64,000 nt of DNA from Rhodocyclaceae bacterium (GTDB lineage Bacteria; Pseudomonadota; Gammaproteobacteria; Burkholderiales; Rhodocyclaceae), in the NCBI GenBank assembly GCA_028714035.1, contig JAQTNA010000002.1:103596-167595 (forward strand), given 5' to 3'. Shown here piece by piece: positions 17,867 to 28,500 of this stretch (position 1 is its first letter; each line of letters begins with the position of its first letter). The notes beneath the pieces were generated by a model. That model did no database searches. It worked only from the letters and a program-made list of their open reading frames with translations, and was not told the DNA's origin. The position numbers were made by a program, and so were the translations under genes.

Positions 17867-20487
17867 ACGGGCAGAATGATTTTCAGGCGCTCTTTGCACC
17901 GGAAGCGGAGATTGCCGCGGAAGATGCGCCCCTCCCCTGGAAGGTTCTGCTGGTGGACGACGAGCCGGACATCCACGCCGTCCTGCGCCTGGCCCTGCAG
18001 GAGGTGGAAGTGGAAGGCCGGCCGCTGCGCCTGCTGGACGCTCGTTCTGCCGAAGAAACCCGGGATATCCTGAACCGGCACCCGGATATCGCCCTGATCC
18101 TGCTGGACGTGGTGATGGAAAGCGAACAGGCCGGCCTGGAGCTTGTCCGGTACATTCGCCGGGATCTGGGCAACCGAACCCTGCAAATCGTGCTGGTCAC
18201 CGGGCAACCGGGCTATGCCCCCCAGCGCCAGGTGGTGATGGACTACGAGATTGACGGCTATCGCCTGAAATCCGAACTCAGCGCCGACAAGATCTATTTT
18301 TCGGTCCATGCGGCGCTGCGCACCCACAAACTCATGCAGGAGATGGACGGCCAGCGCCAACGATCCCAGGCGCAGGCCAGACTCCTGGAAACCCAGCAAC
18401 AAACCCTGTCCGGGTACCAACAGCACCTGGAAGAACTGGTGAGCGCGCGCACGGCCGAACTGGCGCACAGCAGTGAACGACTCGCTGAAACCCAGTTCGC
18501 CATGGACCGGGCAGGCATCGCCATCGCCTGGAATGACGTGGCCACGGGACGCTTCCTCTACGCGAACAGCGAGGCGTGCAGGCAACTGGGCTACGAGCAG
18601 GAGGAACTGCTTGGCCTGAATATCAGCGATATCAACCCGGAATTCCCGCCGCAAGCCATCCATGAGGTCGCGCGCACTTTGCATGAGAGCGGAAACAGCA
18701 AGCGGCTGGAAACCCTGCACCGACGCAAGGACGGCAGCCTGTACCCCGTGGAAGTCATCGCCTATGTTCGGCAGACTCCCGAGCGGGAATGGTTCATCAC
18801 GTTCTTCAGCGACATCACGGCACGCAAACAAGCCGAGGCCGAACTGATCCAGGCCAAGGAGGCGGCCGAAGCGGTCAACATCGCAAAGAGCGCTTTCCTG
18901 GCCAACATGAGCCATGAGATCCGCACGCCGCTGAACGCCATCATCGGCATGGCCTTCCTGATCCGGCGTTCCGGCGTGGAACCCCAGCAGGCGGAGCGCC
19001 TGAACAAGATAGACGCGGCGGGCCAGCATCTGCTGGAAATCATCAATGCCATCCTCGACCTTTCCAAGATCGAAGCCGGCATGTTCAGCCTGGAGGAAAC
19101 AGCGGTCAGTGTCGGCACCATCACCGCCAACGTGATCTCGATGCTTGCCGAGCCGGCTCGCGCCAAGGGGCTGACGCTGAGCGCGGAGGATCAGGTCTGC
19201 CCCGAAGGCCTGCTGGGCGACCCGACGCGGCTCCAGCAGGCGCTCCTGAACTACGCTTCCAATGCCATCAAGTTCACCCCGACCGGCTCGGTCACCCTGC
19301 GCAGCCGGGTGCAGGACGAAACCGAAGAGTCGGTGCTGATTCGCTTCGAAGTTCAGGACACGGGCATCGGCATTCCCCCGGACAAGATGGGCAGGCTGTT
19401 CTCGGTGTTCGAGCAGGCGGACAACTCGATTACCCGCAGTTACGGCGGCACCGGCCTGGGCCTGGCCATCACCAAGAAGCTCGCGGAGCTGATGGGGGGC
19501 GGTGCCGGTGCCGAAAGCATGCCTGGTGTCGGCAGCACCTTCTGGTTTACTGCGCGCATCAGGAAAGGCCGGCCGGAGCAGGCGCGCGTGGCAGCGCCGA
19601 CGCCCGACGCCGCCGAATCCGACCTTCTCCAGTTCCACAAGGGAGGCCGAATATTGTTGGCCGAAGACGAGCCGATCAATCGGGAGGTCACCCTGGAATT
19701 GCTGGCCGATGTCGGCCAGATAGTGGACGTGGCGACAGATGGCGCGGAGGCGGTCGAGTTGGCCGGCAAGAAGGAATACGACCTCATCCTCATGGACATG
19801 CAGATGCCGCGCATGGACGGACTGGAGGCCACGCGCCGAATACGCCTCCTGCCGAAAATGACCGACATACCCATCCTGGCCATGACGGCGAATGCCTTCG
19901 CCGAAGACAAGGCCAACTGCTTCGACGCCGGAATGAACGATTTCATCACCAAGCCCGTTGATCCGGAAGCATTGTTCTCAAGTCTGCTCAAGTGGTTGCC
20001 CAAGACACGGGCCGCGTCAAGCACATCCATCGTTCCGGATGGGCAAAGACGATCGGGAGCGCCCGACGCCTCGCCGGCCACCGCCGGAATCAACAACTCC
20101 CTGCCCGAGGTGGATGGATTTGATGTTCCCCGTTCATTGGCACGGGTAAATGGCGATGTGGAACAGTATCGCCATTTCCTGAGGATGTTCCGTGACCGGA
20201 ATGCCGAATCCATCAGAAAGCTTGCGGCGACCATGGCGCTCGAAGACCGCACGACGGCCCTGAGAATCGCCCATTCCCTGAAGGGTAGCTCCGGCACCAT
20301 AGGGGCGATGAGACTGGAAGCCACCGTCGCTGAACTGGAGGAAAGTCTCAAGGGCACGGCCGCCGACCCCCGATTGTTGGCCGCGCTGGAAGCCGAATGG
20401 CATCGGACCCTGGGGTCACTGGCGATCCTTCTGGGGTCTTGCCCTGAAGCGCAAAATCAAGCAGGACGGCAGCTCGAAAAACCGTAG
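17863..20487 (+). CDS. Hybrid histidine kinase: receiver-PAS-HisKA-HATPase-receiver-Hpt
   Basis: 874 residues, cytoplasmic. The first 330 residues are clearly paralogous to the preceding protein: the same receiver (Asp82) and the same PAS domain with long identical blocks. The second half differs: HisKA His351 ([15 protein letters not shown]), HATPase_c ([28 protein letters not shown]), a second receiver with Asp645 ([13 protein letters not shown]) and a C-terminal Hpt with His804 ([14 protein letters not shown]). This gives an ArcB/BarA-like phosphorelay ending on Hpt; the final response regulator is not in the cassette. GTG start at 17863, overlapping the previous stop (GTGA). Confidence 0.88.
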   Translation: MNGQNDFQALFAPEAEIAAEDAPLPWKVLLVDDEPDIHAVLRLALQEVEVEGRPLRLLDARSAEETRDILNRHPDIALILLDVVMESEQAGLELVRYIRRDLGNRTLQIVLVTGQPGYAPQRQVVMDYEIDGYRLKSELSADKIYFSVHAALRTHKLMQEMDGQRQRSQAQARLLETQQQTLSGYQQHLEELVSARTAELAHSSERLAETQFAMDRAGIAIAWNDVATGRFLYANSEACRQLGYEQEELLGLNISDINPEFPPQAIHEVARTLHESGNSKRLETLHRRKDGSLYPVEVIAYVRQTPEREWFITFFSDITARKQAEAELIQAKEAAEAVNIAKSAFLANMSHEIRTPLNAIIGMAFLIRRSGVEPQQAERLNKIDAAGQHLLEIINAILDLSKIEAGMFSLEETAVSVGTITANVISMLAEPARAKGLTLSAEDQVCPEGLLGDPTRLQQALLNYASNAIKFTPTGSVTLRSRVQDETEESVLIRFEVQDTGIGIPPDKMGRLFSVFEQADNSITRSYGGTGLGLAITKKLAELMGGGAGAESMPGVGSTFWFTARIRKGRPEQARVAAPTPDAAESDLLQFHKGGRILLAEDEPINREVTLELLADVGQIVDVATDGAEAVELAGKKEYDLILMDMQMPRMDGLEATRRIRLLPKMTDIPILAMTANAFAEDKANCFDAGMNDFITKPVDPEALFSSLLKWLPKTRAASSTSIVPDGQRRSGAPDASPATAGINNSLPEVDGFDVPRSLARVNGDVEQYRHFLRMFRDRNAESIRKLAATMALEDRTTALRIAHSLKGSSGTIGAMRLEATVAELEESLKGTAADPRLLAALEAEWHRTLGSLAILLGSCPEAQNQAGRQLEKP

Positions 20488-20850
20488 CGAGCGGCCCGCG
20501 AGCAAGGCGGACGGAGCGCAGCCCCGAGACATTTCAGCCTGGAAAAAGCACTTGATTCACCGCAGAGGCGCGAAGACGCAGAGAAAACCAGACCTTGGCA
20601 GGTATCTCAGGCTCACCCGATGGGGGAAACAGAAACCGGCTAGGACGCCTTGTTTTTCCTCTGCGCCTTCGCGTCTCTGAGGTTAAAACCGAGGTTTCCA
20701 GGATCAATACGACAGGCGCGGGGTGAGCACCGCCCAAGACAGCGATTGGGTCGCGCAGCAGGCGAGCTACCCGGGAGTGGCGAAGTCATTGGGTGCGTTG
20801 CGCACCCGGCCTCGTGCCTTGGCGATTTTGCGGAGAGGTCTTCTGGGGTT
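20488..20850. other. Repeat-bearing gap between kinase cassette and livH
   Basis: 363 bases with convergent gene ends on both sides (hybrid kinase + and livH -). It contains two inverted copies of the ACCGCAGAGGCGCGAAGACGCAGAG repeat and no supportable gene. It marks the right-hand junction of the plus-strand cassette within the liv locus. Confidence 0.5.
20556..20686. repeat. Inverted pair of ACCGCAGAGGCGCGAAG-type repeats
   Basis: Copy at 20556-20587 (TTCACCGCAGAGGCGCG...) and an inverted copy at 20654-20686 (TTTTCCTCTGCGCCTTCGCG...). A further, shorter copy lies at 23205-23227 beside livK. This is a short dispersed sequence seen in many environmental bacterial genomes; its position at a breakpoint in the liv locus is notable. 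Confidence 0.6.
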
Positions 20851-21783
20851 TTACGCCCGCTCCGCCACTTTCTCGCCCATGAGGCCCGACGGGCGGAACA
20901 CCAGGACCAGGATCAGGACGAAGAAGGCGAACACGTCCTGGTAGTTGGAACCGAAGAAACCGCCGGTGGCATCGCCGATGTAGCCTGCGCCCAGGGACTC
21001 GATCACCCCCAGCAGCACGCCCCCGAGCATGGCGCCCGGCAGATTGCCGATGCCGCCCAGCACGGCGGCGGTGAAGGCCTTGAGGCCCAGGAGCGAGCCC
21101 ATGCCGTAATGGGCGATGCCATAGTTGGCGCCCACCATGATGCCCGCCAGCGCCCCGAGGGCGGAGCCGATGACGAAGGTAAGGGCGATGATGCGGTTGA
21201 TATCCACGCCCATGAGTCCGGCGATGGCCGTATTCTCCGACGTGGCGCGCATGGCCCGGCCCAGACGGGTGCGATTCACCAGCAGCATGAGCCCGCCCAT
21301 GACCAGGGCCGCCAGGACCACGATGAGAATTTGCAGGTCGGTAATGCCGGCGCCGCCGATGGCGTGCGGCGTTGAGGACATGAGGGTCGGGAAGGTGTGG
21401 TAGTTGCGCCCCCAGATGAGCATGGCCAGGTGTTGCAGGACGATGGATACGCCGATGGCGGTGATGAGGGGCGCCAGTCGCGGCGCGTGCCGCAGGGGCC
21501 GGTAGGCCACGCGCTCCACCAGGAAACCGACGGCCATGCACACCAGGGCCGCCACGCCGCAGGCCATGAGGGCCTGCAAGGGTGCGGGCAGGGCACTGCC
21601 CGCCAGCAGTTGGAGGACGGAGACGGCGGTGAGCGCGCCGATCATGACCACCTCGCCATGGGCGAAATTGATGAGGCCCATGATGCCGTAGACCATCGTA
21701 TAGCCCAGCGCCACCAGGGCATAGATGCTCCCCAGGACCAGGCCGTTCACGATCTGTTGCAGGAAGGTGTCCATGGGAATCAT
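20851..21783 (-). CDS. livH: Branched-chain amino acid ABC transporter permease LivH
   Basis: 310 residues, about eight membrane helices. LivH-type permease: 'LVLGSIYALVALGYTMVYGIMGLINFAHGEV' opening, characteristic of the family, and the EAA-like loop 'RATSENTAIAGLMGVDINRIIALTFVIG'. I keep the ATG at 21783; a second ATG three codons later (21774) has no better ribosome binding site. It lies 40 bases after livK with a stem-loop between them. Directly downstream should be livM; instead the kinase cassette intervenes. Confidence 0.95.
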   Translation of the reverse strand: MIPMDTFLQQIVNGLVLGSIYALVALGYTMVYGIMGLINFAHGEVVMIGALTAVSVLQLLAGSALPAPLQALMACGVAALVCMAVGFLVERVAYRPLRHAPRLAPLITAIGVSIVLQHLAMLIWGRNYHTFPTLMSSTPHAIGGAGITDLQILIVVLAALVMGGLMLLVNRTRLGRAMRATSENTAIAGLMGVDINRIIALTFVIGSALGALAGIMVGANYGIAHYGMGSLLGLKAFTAAVLGGIGNLPGAMLGGVLLGVIESLGAGYIGDATGGFFGSNYQDVFAFFVLILVLVFRPSGLMGEKVAERA

Positions 21784-21787
21784 GTAG

Positions 21788-21811
21788 AAACGGCACCCTC
21801 GGGTGCCGTTT
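21788..21811 (-). terminator. Stem-loop between livK and livH
   Basis: Perfect palindrome AAACGGCACCC-TC-GGGTGCCGTTT, 11-bp stem. It follows livK by 12 bases in the direction of transcription and precedes livH by 4. Such hairpins between a binding-protein gene and its permease usually keep the binding protein in excess by partial termination or by protecting the upstream mRNA. That role is inferred. Confidence 0.65.
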
Positions 21812-21823
21812 CCAGTTGGCTCC

Positions 21824-23119
21824 TCAGTATCCGGGACCCTTGGTGCCTTGCTCCACCGCCTTCACGTTTTCCATCGCGATTCCCTGCGCACCGACGGGTT
21901 TGGCACCACCGTCCGCCGCCTTGTCCAGGCTGGCCGCCACGGCTGCCGGCGAAATGTCGCCGCCGCCCACGGTTTCCAGGGGCTGCCACTGGCCGCCACG
22001 GGATTGATACAGGGTGATGGCGCCGTTCATCAGGTCGCCCTTGTCATCGAACACGATGCGGCCGGTGACCCCCGGGAAGTCGGTCTTGCCCAACAGGGGC
22101 AGGTAGCGCTTGGGATCGGTGGAATTGGCACGCTTCATGGCGTCAATCATGACGTTGGCGGCATCATACGCGTAAGGGGCATAAAGCTGGATGTCCACGT
22201 TGAAGCGGGCCTTGAAGCGGGCCTTGAACTCCGTGCCGCCGCTCATCTTTTCCAGGGGAACGCCCGGCAGCGAACAATAATTGCCCTCCGCCGCATCCCC
22301 AGCGAGCTTGGAAAACTCCGTGGTACAGCCACCATCGCCGAAGAGCATGGGGGCCTTGACGCCCAGGGCCTTGATCTGGCGCGCCATGGGGCCGGCCTGG
22401 GAATCCATGCCGCCGTAGAAGACCAGATCCGGGCTCTTGGACTTCACCTTGGTCAGGATGGCGGTGAAATCGGTGGCCTTGTCGTTGGTGAACTCCCGGG
22501 CAACGATACGGCCGCCGGCGGCTTCCACCGCCTTCTGGAATTCGTCCGCCAGGCCCTGGCCGTAGGCCGAACGATCGTCAATGATGGCGATGGCCTTGGC
22601 ATTCAGCTTGTTCACCGCGTAGCTGCCCAGAACCTTGCCCTGCTGCACGTCATTGGCCATGACGCGGAAGGCGGTCTTGAAGCCCTGCTGGGTATACTTG
22701 GGATTGGTCGCGGAGGGGGAAACCTGAGGCAGGCCGGCCTCGGAATAGATGCGGGACGCGGGAATGGTGGTACCCGAATTCAGGTGGCCGAGGACGCCCG
22801 CCACCTTGCCATCCACCAGCTTCTGCGCCACCAGGGTGCCCTGCTTGGGATCGGCCTGGTCGTCTTCGGAAACCAGTTCGAACTTCACCTTGGCGCCGCC
22901 GACTTCCACGCCCTTGGCGTTGGCTTCCTCCAGGGCGAGGCGCACGCCGTTCTCGTTATCCTTGCCCAGGTGGGCCTGGGGTCCGGTCAGGGGGCTGGCC
23001 TGGCCGATCTTGACCACGGCCCCGGCGGAACCGGTCTGGGCATCTTCCTTCTTGCCGCAAGCGGAAAGGGCGAGAGCGGCGGCGACCGCAAGGGTCAGGC
23101 TTCTGATGGGCAGGTTCAT
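21824..23119 (-). CDS. livK: Branched-chain amino acid ABC transporter binding protein LivK-like
   Basis: 431 residues. Periplasmic receptor of the HAAT importer (type I periplasmic binding fold): VKIGQASPLTGPQAHLGKDNENGVRLALEEAN opening, 'DDQADPKQGTLVAQKLVDGKVAGVLGHLNSGTTIPASRIYSEAGLPQVSPSATNP'-type core. N-terminal MNLPIRSLTLAVAAALALSAC contains a lipobox (LSAC), so it is probably a lipoprotein. The ATG at 23119 is chosen over the in-frame one at 23173 because it begins the signal peptide directly. First gene of the liv locus. Confidence 0.93.
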   Translation of the reverse strand: MNLPIRSLTLAVAAALALSACGKKEDAQTGSAGAVVKIGQASPLTGPQAHLGKDNENGVRLALEEANAKGVEVGGAKVKFELVSEDDQADPKQGTLVAQKLVDGKVAGVLGHLNSGTTIPASRIYSEAGLPQVSPSATNPKYTQQGFKTAFRVMANDVQQGKVLGSYAVNKLNAKAIAIIDDRSAYGQGLADEFQKAVEAAGGRIVAREFTNDKATDFTAILTKVKSKSPDLVFYGGMDSQAGPMARQIKALGVKAPMLFGDGGCTTEFSKLAGDAAEGNYCSLPGVPLEKMSGGTEFKARFKARFNVDIQLYAPYAYDAANVMIDAMKRANSTDPKRYLPLLGKTDFPGVTGRIVFDDKGDLMNGAITLYQSRGGQWQPLETVGGGDISPAAVAASLDKAADGGAKPVGAQGIAMENVKAVEQGTKGPGY

Positions 23120-23234
23120 GTGAGCGAGGGGAGTGAAGAGTAGAGAGTGATTGTCCGGTCGGACCTGGGTCATGTCAATACTGCCTTCATACTGCCTTCG
23201 TGGGTTTTCTCCGCGCCTCTGCGGTGAGTGGCTT

Positions 23235-25475
23235 TCAACGCCCCAGGAGCCCCTTCAGCGCGCCGCCGAGCTTCTTTTGCGCCTCCTCCTTCGCCTGCTT
23301 CTTCAGCTCGTCCGCCTTGGCGGCCGCCTTGCCGGCCACCAGGTCCGAAACCACGTCGGCAAAGGCGAGGCGATAGCTCGGCGCCTGAAAGGGTCCGCTC
23401 AGACGGATGGGAATGGTCAGCCCGTTGAGGTCCGCCAGATCCTTGCCCGTCTGCCCGGCGGCCGTCGGCACCACCGCCACCTTGGCGGTGTAATCCATGG
23501 TCTCCCTGGGCAGATCGAACTGTCCGGCACCCGCCACCCTCAGGAAAGGCGACTTGGCGGAAAAATCCTTGTTCCTGGCGATGCCCTTCTCGATGTCGAA
23601 CGAGGCCGAGAGCTCCGTGAAGTCGGTCTTGTCCGCGGCATTGGCGGCCTGCACCATATCCTGGCGCTGAATCAAGCGGGACTTGAGGTCGCGCAGGGAC
23701 TTGGCGATGTTGATGCCCTTCACCGCCCCATCCTTCAGGTCCACGCGGGCCGTCCCGGCCAGACCCTGGGTCATGGCCGGGACATCTCCGCCGGCCGTGT
23801 GGATATCCAGGGCGAGGTTGCCGTGGCCCTCCAGGAACTCCTTGTGCAAGGCATCCTTGAGCAAGGGGGCCACGGCCACGCCGGAGAAATTCTGGCGCAC
23901 CGCGACCCGATTGCCCTGGGCATCCAGGGTCACGCTGCCGGAAACGCTCCCCTGATAGAGACTGGCGGCCAGGGGCGAAACCTCCAGGCGTCCGTCCTTG
24001 GCCCGGAGGTCTACGCGCAGGCCGCTCGCCTTGACGCCGGCATACTGAAGGCTGCCCACCTTCACCGTGCCGCTGACGTCCAGGGCGTTGAGGAAGGAAA
24101 AGTCCAGGGGCCTGGCCACTGTCTTGGCGCCGGCCGCCGGCGCCTTGGCAGGCAGCAGGTACTTGTCGGCATCCAGCCGGTCCACATCCAGGCTGAAAGC
24201 GATGGCGGGCGGACTGAAGCGGCTGAGCTGCACCTTGGACGCAAGGCGAGTGGAAGCGTTGGCGGCATTCAGGGCGAGGCCCAGGAAGGGGCGGGCCGGA
24301 TCGGCCTCCAGCGCGCCGGTAAGCGCCATGATCAAGGGCTTCACGGCCAGTGCCGGATGGGAAAGCTCCGCTTCTCCGGTGATCTGGGGCAACTTGAAGA
24401 CCTGGGTACCCAGGTCGGCCGAAAAGGGGGACGAGAGGTTCAAGCGGACGCCGGACTCCGCCTGCCGACTGTCGGCGGCCAGCGAAAATTTCGCGGCTCG
24501 AAGCTGGGAGCCTTCCAGGGCGATGCCCGAAAACTCGGCGCGTGCGCCACTCTTGCCGCCGGGCCCGGTCGCGGCGACCGTGAGCGACAGGGCTTCGCTC
24601 GCGCCGCGATCGCCTCCGAGAACGAGCTTGGGCACGGAAAGTCTCACTTCCAGCGCCTGATCGGGCCACTTGCCCTTGGCGCCCAACTCCAGCTTGATGG
24701 CTTCCACGCCGGCGGGCTTCACGGAAAGCAGGTCGGCCGCGAGCGCCAGTTCCGCCCCCTTCATGCCCAGGTAGTCGCCCACGGAGCGTATGTCCAGGCC
24801 GTCCAGGGCATAGGTGCGCTGGTCCAGATTGAGGCGATAGTGGCCGATGAGCTTGGCATCCCCGGCGAGGGCGGGTTTATCCACCGACAGCTTGCCGCTC
24901 AGGGTGAGCTTGCCCTCGGCAACATTGGCCAGCCGTCCGCTGCCCAGATCCAGTTCGGACACCCGGATCGTCCGCCCGGCACCTTCATCCACGTACCCCA
25001 GGCTGCCGTGGGAAAGGCGCACGCCCGCCACATCGAAACGCAGGGGCTCCTTGTCCTTTTCCTGGGAGATCAGGTCGTCGTAGTTGAAGCTGCCATCCTT
25101 GTGGCGGATCAGATTGATGGCGATGCCGTCCAGTTCCACCGTATCCACCGCCAGTTCCTTCCGCAGCAGGGGCAGGAGACGCAGGGAAAGACGGACCTTC
25201 TCCGCCGCGGCAAAGACCCGCTCGCTGTCGTGCTCGGACAGGGAAACCTTGGCCAGGCGCAGCCCGACGCTGGGCCAGAAGGAGAGCGCCGCCTCGCCCT
25301 CGATCCTCAGGATGCGCTGCTTCTTTTCCAGCATGAGGCGCGCGGCCTGGGCCTTCACCGCCTCCGCGTCGAACAGGAGGCTGGCCGTGACCGCCAGCAG
25401 GGCCGCGACCGCCACCGCTCCCCCGAGGATGAAGGAGAGAAGTTTCAGTATCTTGATGAGTTGGGGACGGGCCAT
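23235..25475 (-). CDS. AsmA-family protein
   Basis: 746 residues. AsmA-like proteins are inner-membrane-anchored periplasmic proteins of the bridge-like lipid transfer group (relatives of TamB and YhdP) linked to outer-membrane lipid homeostasis. One N-terminal membrane helix (residues about 12-34, FILGGAVAVAALLAVTASLLF), the AsmA N-terminal domain (WPSVGLRLAKVSLSEHDS), and the C-terminal AsmA_2 region (LNGLTIPIRLSGPFQAPSYRLAF) are visible, with a Lys/Ala-rich end. The ATG at 25475 is chosen; an in-frame ATG at 25538 would read through part of the repeat at 25505-25573. Confidence 0.92.
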   Translation of the reverse strand: MARPQLIKILKLLSFILGGAVAVAALLAVTASLLFDAEAVKAQAARLMLEKKQRILRIEGEAALSFWPSVGLRLAKVSLSEHDSERVFAAAEKVRLSLRLLPLLRKELAVDTVELDGIAINLIRHKDGSFNYDDLISQEKDKEPLRFDVAGVRLSHGSLGYVDEGAGRTIRVSELDLGSGRLANVAEGKLTLSGKLSVDKPALAGDAKLIGHYRLNLDQRTYALDGLDIRSVGDYLGMKGAELALAADLLSVKPAGVEAIKLELGAKGKWPDQALEVRLSVPKLVLGGDRGASEALSLTVAATGPGGKSGARAEFSGIALEGSQLRAAKFSLAADSRQAESGVRLNLSSPFSADLGTQVFKLPQITGEAELSHPALAVKPLIMALTGALEADPARPFLGLALNAANASTRLASKVQLSRFSPPAIAFSLDVDRLDADKYLLPAKAPAAGAKTVARPLDFSFLNALDVSGTVKVGSLQYAGVKASGLRVDLRAKDGRLEVSPLAASLYQGSVSGSVTLDAQGNRVAVRQNFSGVAVAPLLKDALHKEFLEGHGNLALDIHTAGGDVPAMTQGLAGTARVDLKDGAVKGINIAKSLRDLKSRLIQRQDMVQAANAADKTDFTELSASFDIEKGIARNKDFSAKSPFLRVAGAGQFDLPRETMDYTAKVAVVPTAAGQTGKDLADLNGLTIPIRLSGPFQAPSYRLAFADVVSDLVAGKAAAKADELKKQAKEEAQKKLGGALKGLLGR

Positions 25476-25504
25476 GTTCACCACGAAACAGTCGAGAGAA
25501 GCAG

Positions 25505-25573
25505 GGTGGGCAAAGCGCAGCGTGCCCACCTTTCCCACCGCTCCCCGTGGGCAGGTAGAACCTGCCCACCCTA
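25505..25573. repeat. GTGGGCA-type palindromic repeat
   Basis: Two hairpin-forming units, GGGTGGGCAAAG...GTGCCCACC and GTGGGCAGGT...ACCTGCCCACC, between two minus-strand genes. They resemble in design, not in sequence, the GTCGGGCTGAAGCCCGAC elements at 41.6-44.6 kb. Such doubled palindromes are typical of REP/BIME sequences. Confidence 0.6.
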
Positions 25574-25591
25574 CGCCTTATCCGCAAACTC

Positions 25592-28500
25592 TCAGAAGGA
25601 GGACATCCCGTTCACGAACCAGCCGCGGCTGCGATAGGAGAGGTCCGTGAGGTTATCAGAGAAGTCGGTGAAATTGTAGCCGACCCCCAGCTTGGCATGT
25701 TCCCCGAGATGCCGGTACACCGCCACGAGGAAACCGGAACGGGTATCGCTGGCCTCCTGCGCATGCAGGCGTCGGGCTTCCAGCAAGGCATCCCACTCCT
25801 TCACGAAATGAAGGTCCGCCCGCAGTACCATCAGTTCCGCCCGGCTCGAGAACCAGTTCCCGCCGACCTTGGCATCCCGCAGATCGCCCCAGCGGAAGCC
25901 ATACTTGCCGCCCACGGAGAGCCAGGGTTTCAGGTCATAGACGGTATCCACGTCCAGCACCTGGCTCTTCTGCGTGTAGTCCAGGACCGAGCCGGTGGTG
26001 CTGTCCACCTGTCCGGGCGAGGGCAGATTGTAGAAGTAGGTGTACTTGAACAGGGTGTTCCAGCGGTCGTTATCCACCGGCCGATAGGCCACGCCGGCCA
26101 CGAATTCCGTGTAGTCGCCGTCATAGAAGGCGCCCTGGCTGTTGGAACTCCTGGAGAAATTCAGCTTGCCCAGGAGCCGCCAGGCCGGGCTCGCCTGATA
26201 GCCCAGGGAATTCTTCATCAGCCAGACGGTGCGGTCGCTGCCGTTCAAGGCCAGTCCCGGGGTATAGGCGGCACCCGCCACCGCGCTCGCGGTCGCGCTG
26301 CGTTCTTCCCGCACTTCCAGGGCCGAGGCGAACTTGATCTTCTCGAACTTGTAAGCGGCGGACAGGCCCAGGGCGCGCCGGTCCAGATCACCGGCCAGGG
26401 CATCGGAAACCTGGCCCTTTTCCATCTTGATGCCCATCGTCCAGCGGTCGTTGGGGGCCAGGTCCACGCCGAAGGCATGAGTCAGGCTCTGGGAGCCGGC
26501 GCCATTGGTCCAGCGCGTTTCCCCGAACAAGCCGACCTGATCGGACAGACGGTAATGGGAGCCCGAAGTCAGTGCTCCCTGGCGGCCACGGTAATTGTTG
26601 TCCGCGGACTCCGTCTCCATGGCATAGGCCAGGTAGTAGTTGCTGCGATCATCCACCCGGTAGTCGCCGGACAGGCGTCCGCCGCCGCCACCGCTGCCGC
26701 CGGAAGCCTCGGCTCCCAGGCGCAGGCGATCATTGACCTGGTAGCCCAAGCCCAGGCCGCCCCGGTTGTTGGCATCCCGGCCGTCGCTCCGGCCCAGGGT
26801 GTCCTGGATGAAGCCGTAACCGTTCCAGGGCTTGTACTTGAGCCCCGGCATCTGGGCGGCGGCCAGGCCCGCGCTCGCCGCCGGATCGAAGGGCTGCTGC
26901 AACCGGGCCGCCTGGGACAGGCTGCCGGCCGGCAACAGGCTGGACTGGGCGGCGCCGGGGGTCCCGGGAGTCGCCACCGGTGCGGCCACCGAAGTGGCGG
27001 CCGCGGAACCGCCCTGCTCCGCCTTGGCCTTCTCGCCATCGGCAAGCGGCCGGTAATCCACACGCAGGATCAGGTCGCTGCGGTAACCGTTCTGGGACAG
27101 GGTGGGACTGGCATTGGCGACAAGATTGTCCCTTTGGTCCCGGCGCAGTCCTGCGGACACGCCCCACTCCGGGTTCAGCTTGTGGCGCAGGGCGACTTCC
27201 CCGGCCTTGGCCGACTGGCTGGTGGCGGAACGATCGTCCGCCTTCAAGGCAATCTCCGTCGCACCGCCCAGGGGCAGCACGGCCGCGGCCCCCTTCAGGG
27301 TGGTGGCCTCGCTGGAAATTGCCGTCTGGCCCGGACCGGAGAATCCGGCATCCTGAGTCTGGTGGTAAGCGGAAAGCTTGCCCGCCCAGCCCGCCTTCAA
27401 CTCGGACAGGTCGGCCGCCAGATCCACCCGCCGCGCATCGGCCCGCTGGCCGCTGGCATTGGTGCTCGCAAAATTGAAGCCGCCATTGAGCGAGGCATAG
27501 GACTCGCTGCCGGGACCGGTGGAACGGGCCGCCTCCACGCGCATATAGGTGCCCGGCTTGTAGCGCAGGGTGGCGTCCAGCCCCTTCATGTCCTGCCAGT
27601 AGCTGCTGTCGCCCTGGTGGTAGCGGGTCAGCCCGAGCCGGATGTGGTCGTTGAACCAGTGGCTGGCGCGCAGGCCCACGGCGTTGCCGCTGATGGCGTT
27701 GAGGCCGGGGGTGTATTCGTAGGTGGACACCAGGAACACCGGATTGCCGTTGGCCGTGGCGGTCTGCACCAGGGAACTGCCGTCCGCGACCGAAGGCAGG
27801 GGCGCGCGCAGGGTGATGCGCCCCTGGAGATAGTCAATCTCGTAGTCCTGGGCCGCGACGAGCGGCTTCCTCTCGATCGTGAGGCCGGAATCCTTGTCCC
27901 GGATTTCCACCCACAGGCGATCCGAGCCCTGGGTGATGTCCTGGTGATGCAGCCAGTAGAGCGAACCGCCGGTACCGCGGAAGTCTTCCCGGGATTGCAG
28001 GGTGCCCGGATCGGCCACGAAGGCGTTCACCGTGCTCTGCTTCTCGCCGTAGCTCGTGGTGGCCTCGGAGTTCCACAGCAGGTCCGCGCCGTAGAGGCCG
28101 CGGCTGAAGTTGGTCAGTTCGGTCCCGGTCCAGGAGGTCTTGAAGTTGCCCCACATGACGTGGGAGTCGCCCCGTTCCAGCTTGACGAAGAACCGGCCCT
28201 GGGTCGGGGCGTCATCCACGATGGCGCTGTCGTCGCCATAGACCGGGTAGTAGCGGTTCGGGTCTATGTTGCGCAGCAGATAGTAGGGATCCTTGGCCTG
28301 GAAGTTGGAGAACAGGCTCTTCATGGGCTGTTCGCCCGTGTCCGCGGAGGCGGTGAGCAGGTACTCGCCCTTGATCTTGCCCTTCAGGTAGAAGGCGCCG
28401 CGGCCGTCCACCCAGGTCTCGTTGTTGTAGTGCTGGCTGTCCGCCGTGACGATGGGGGCCGGCCCGCTGGTATGGTCGCGCCCCACGGTGATGTCGGCGA

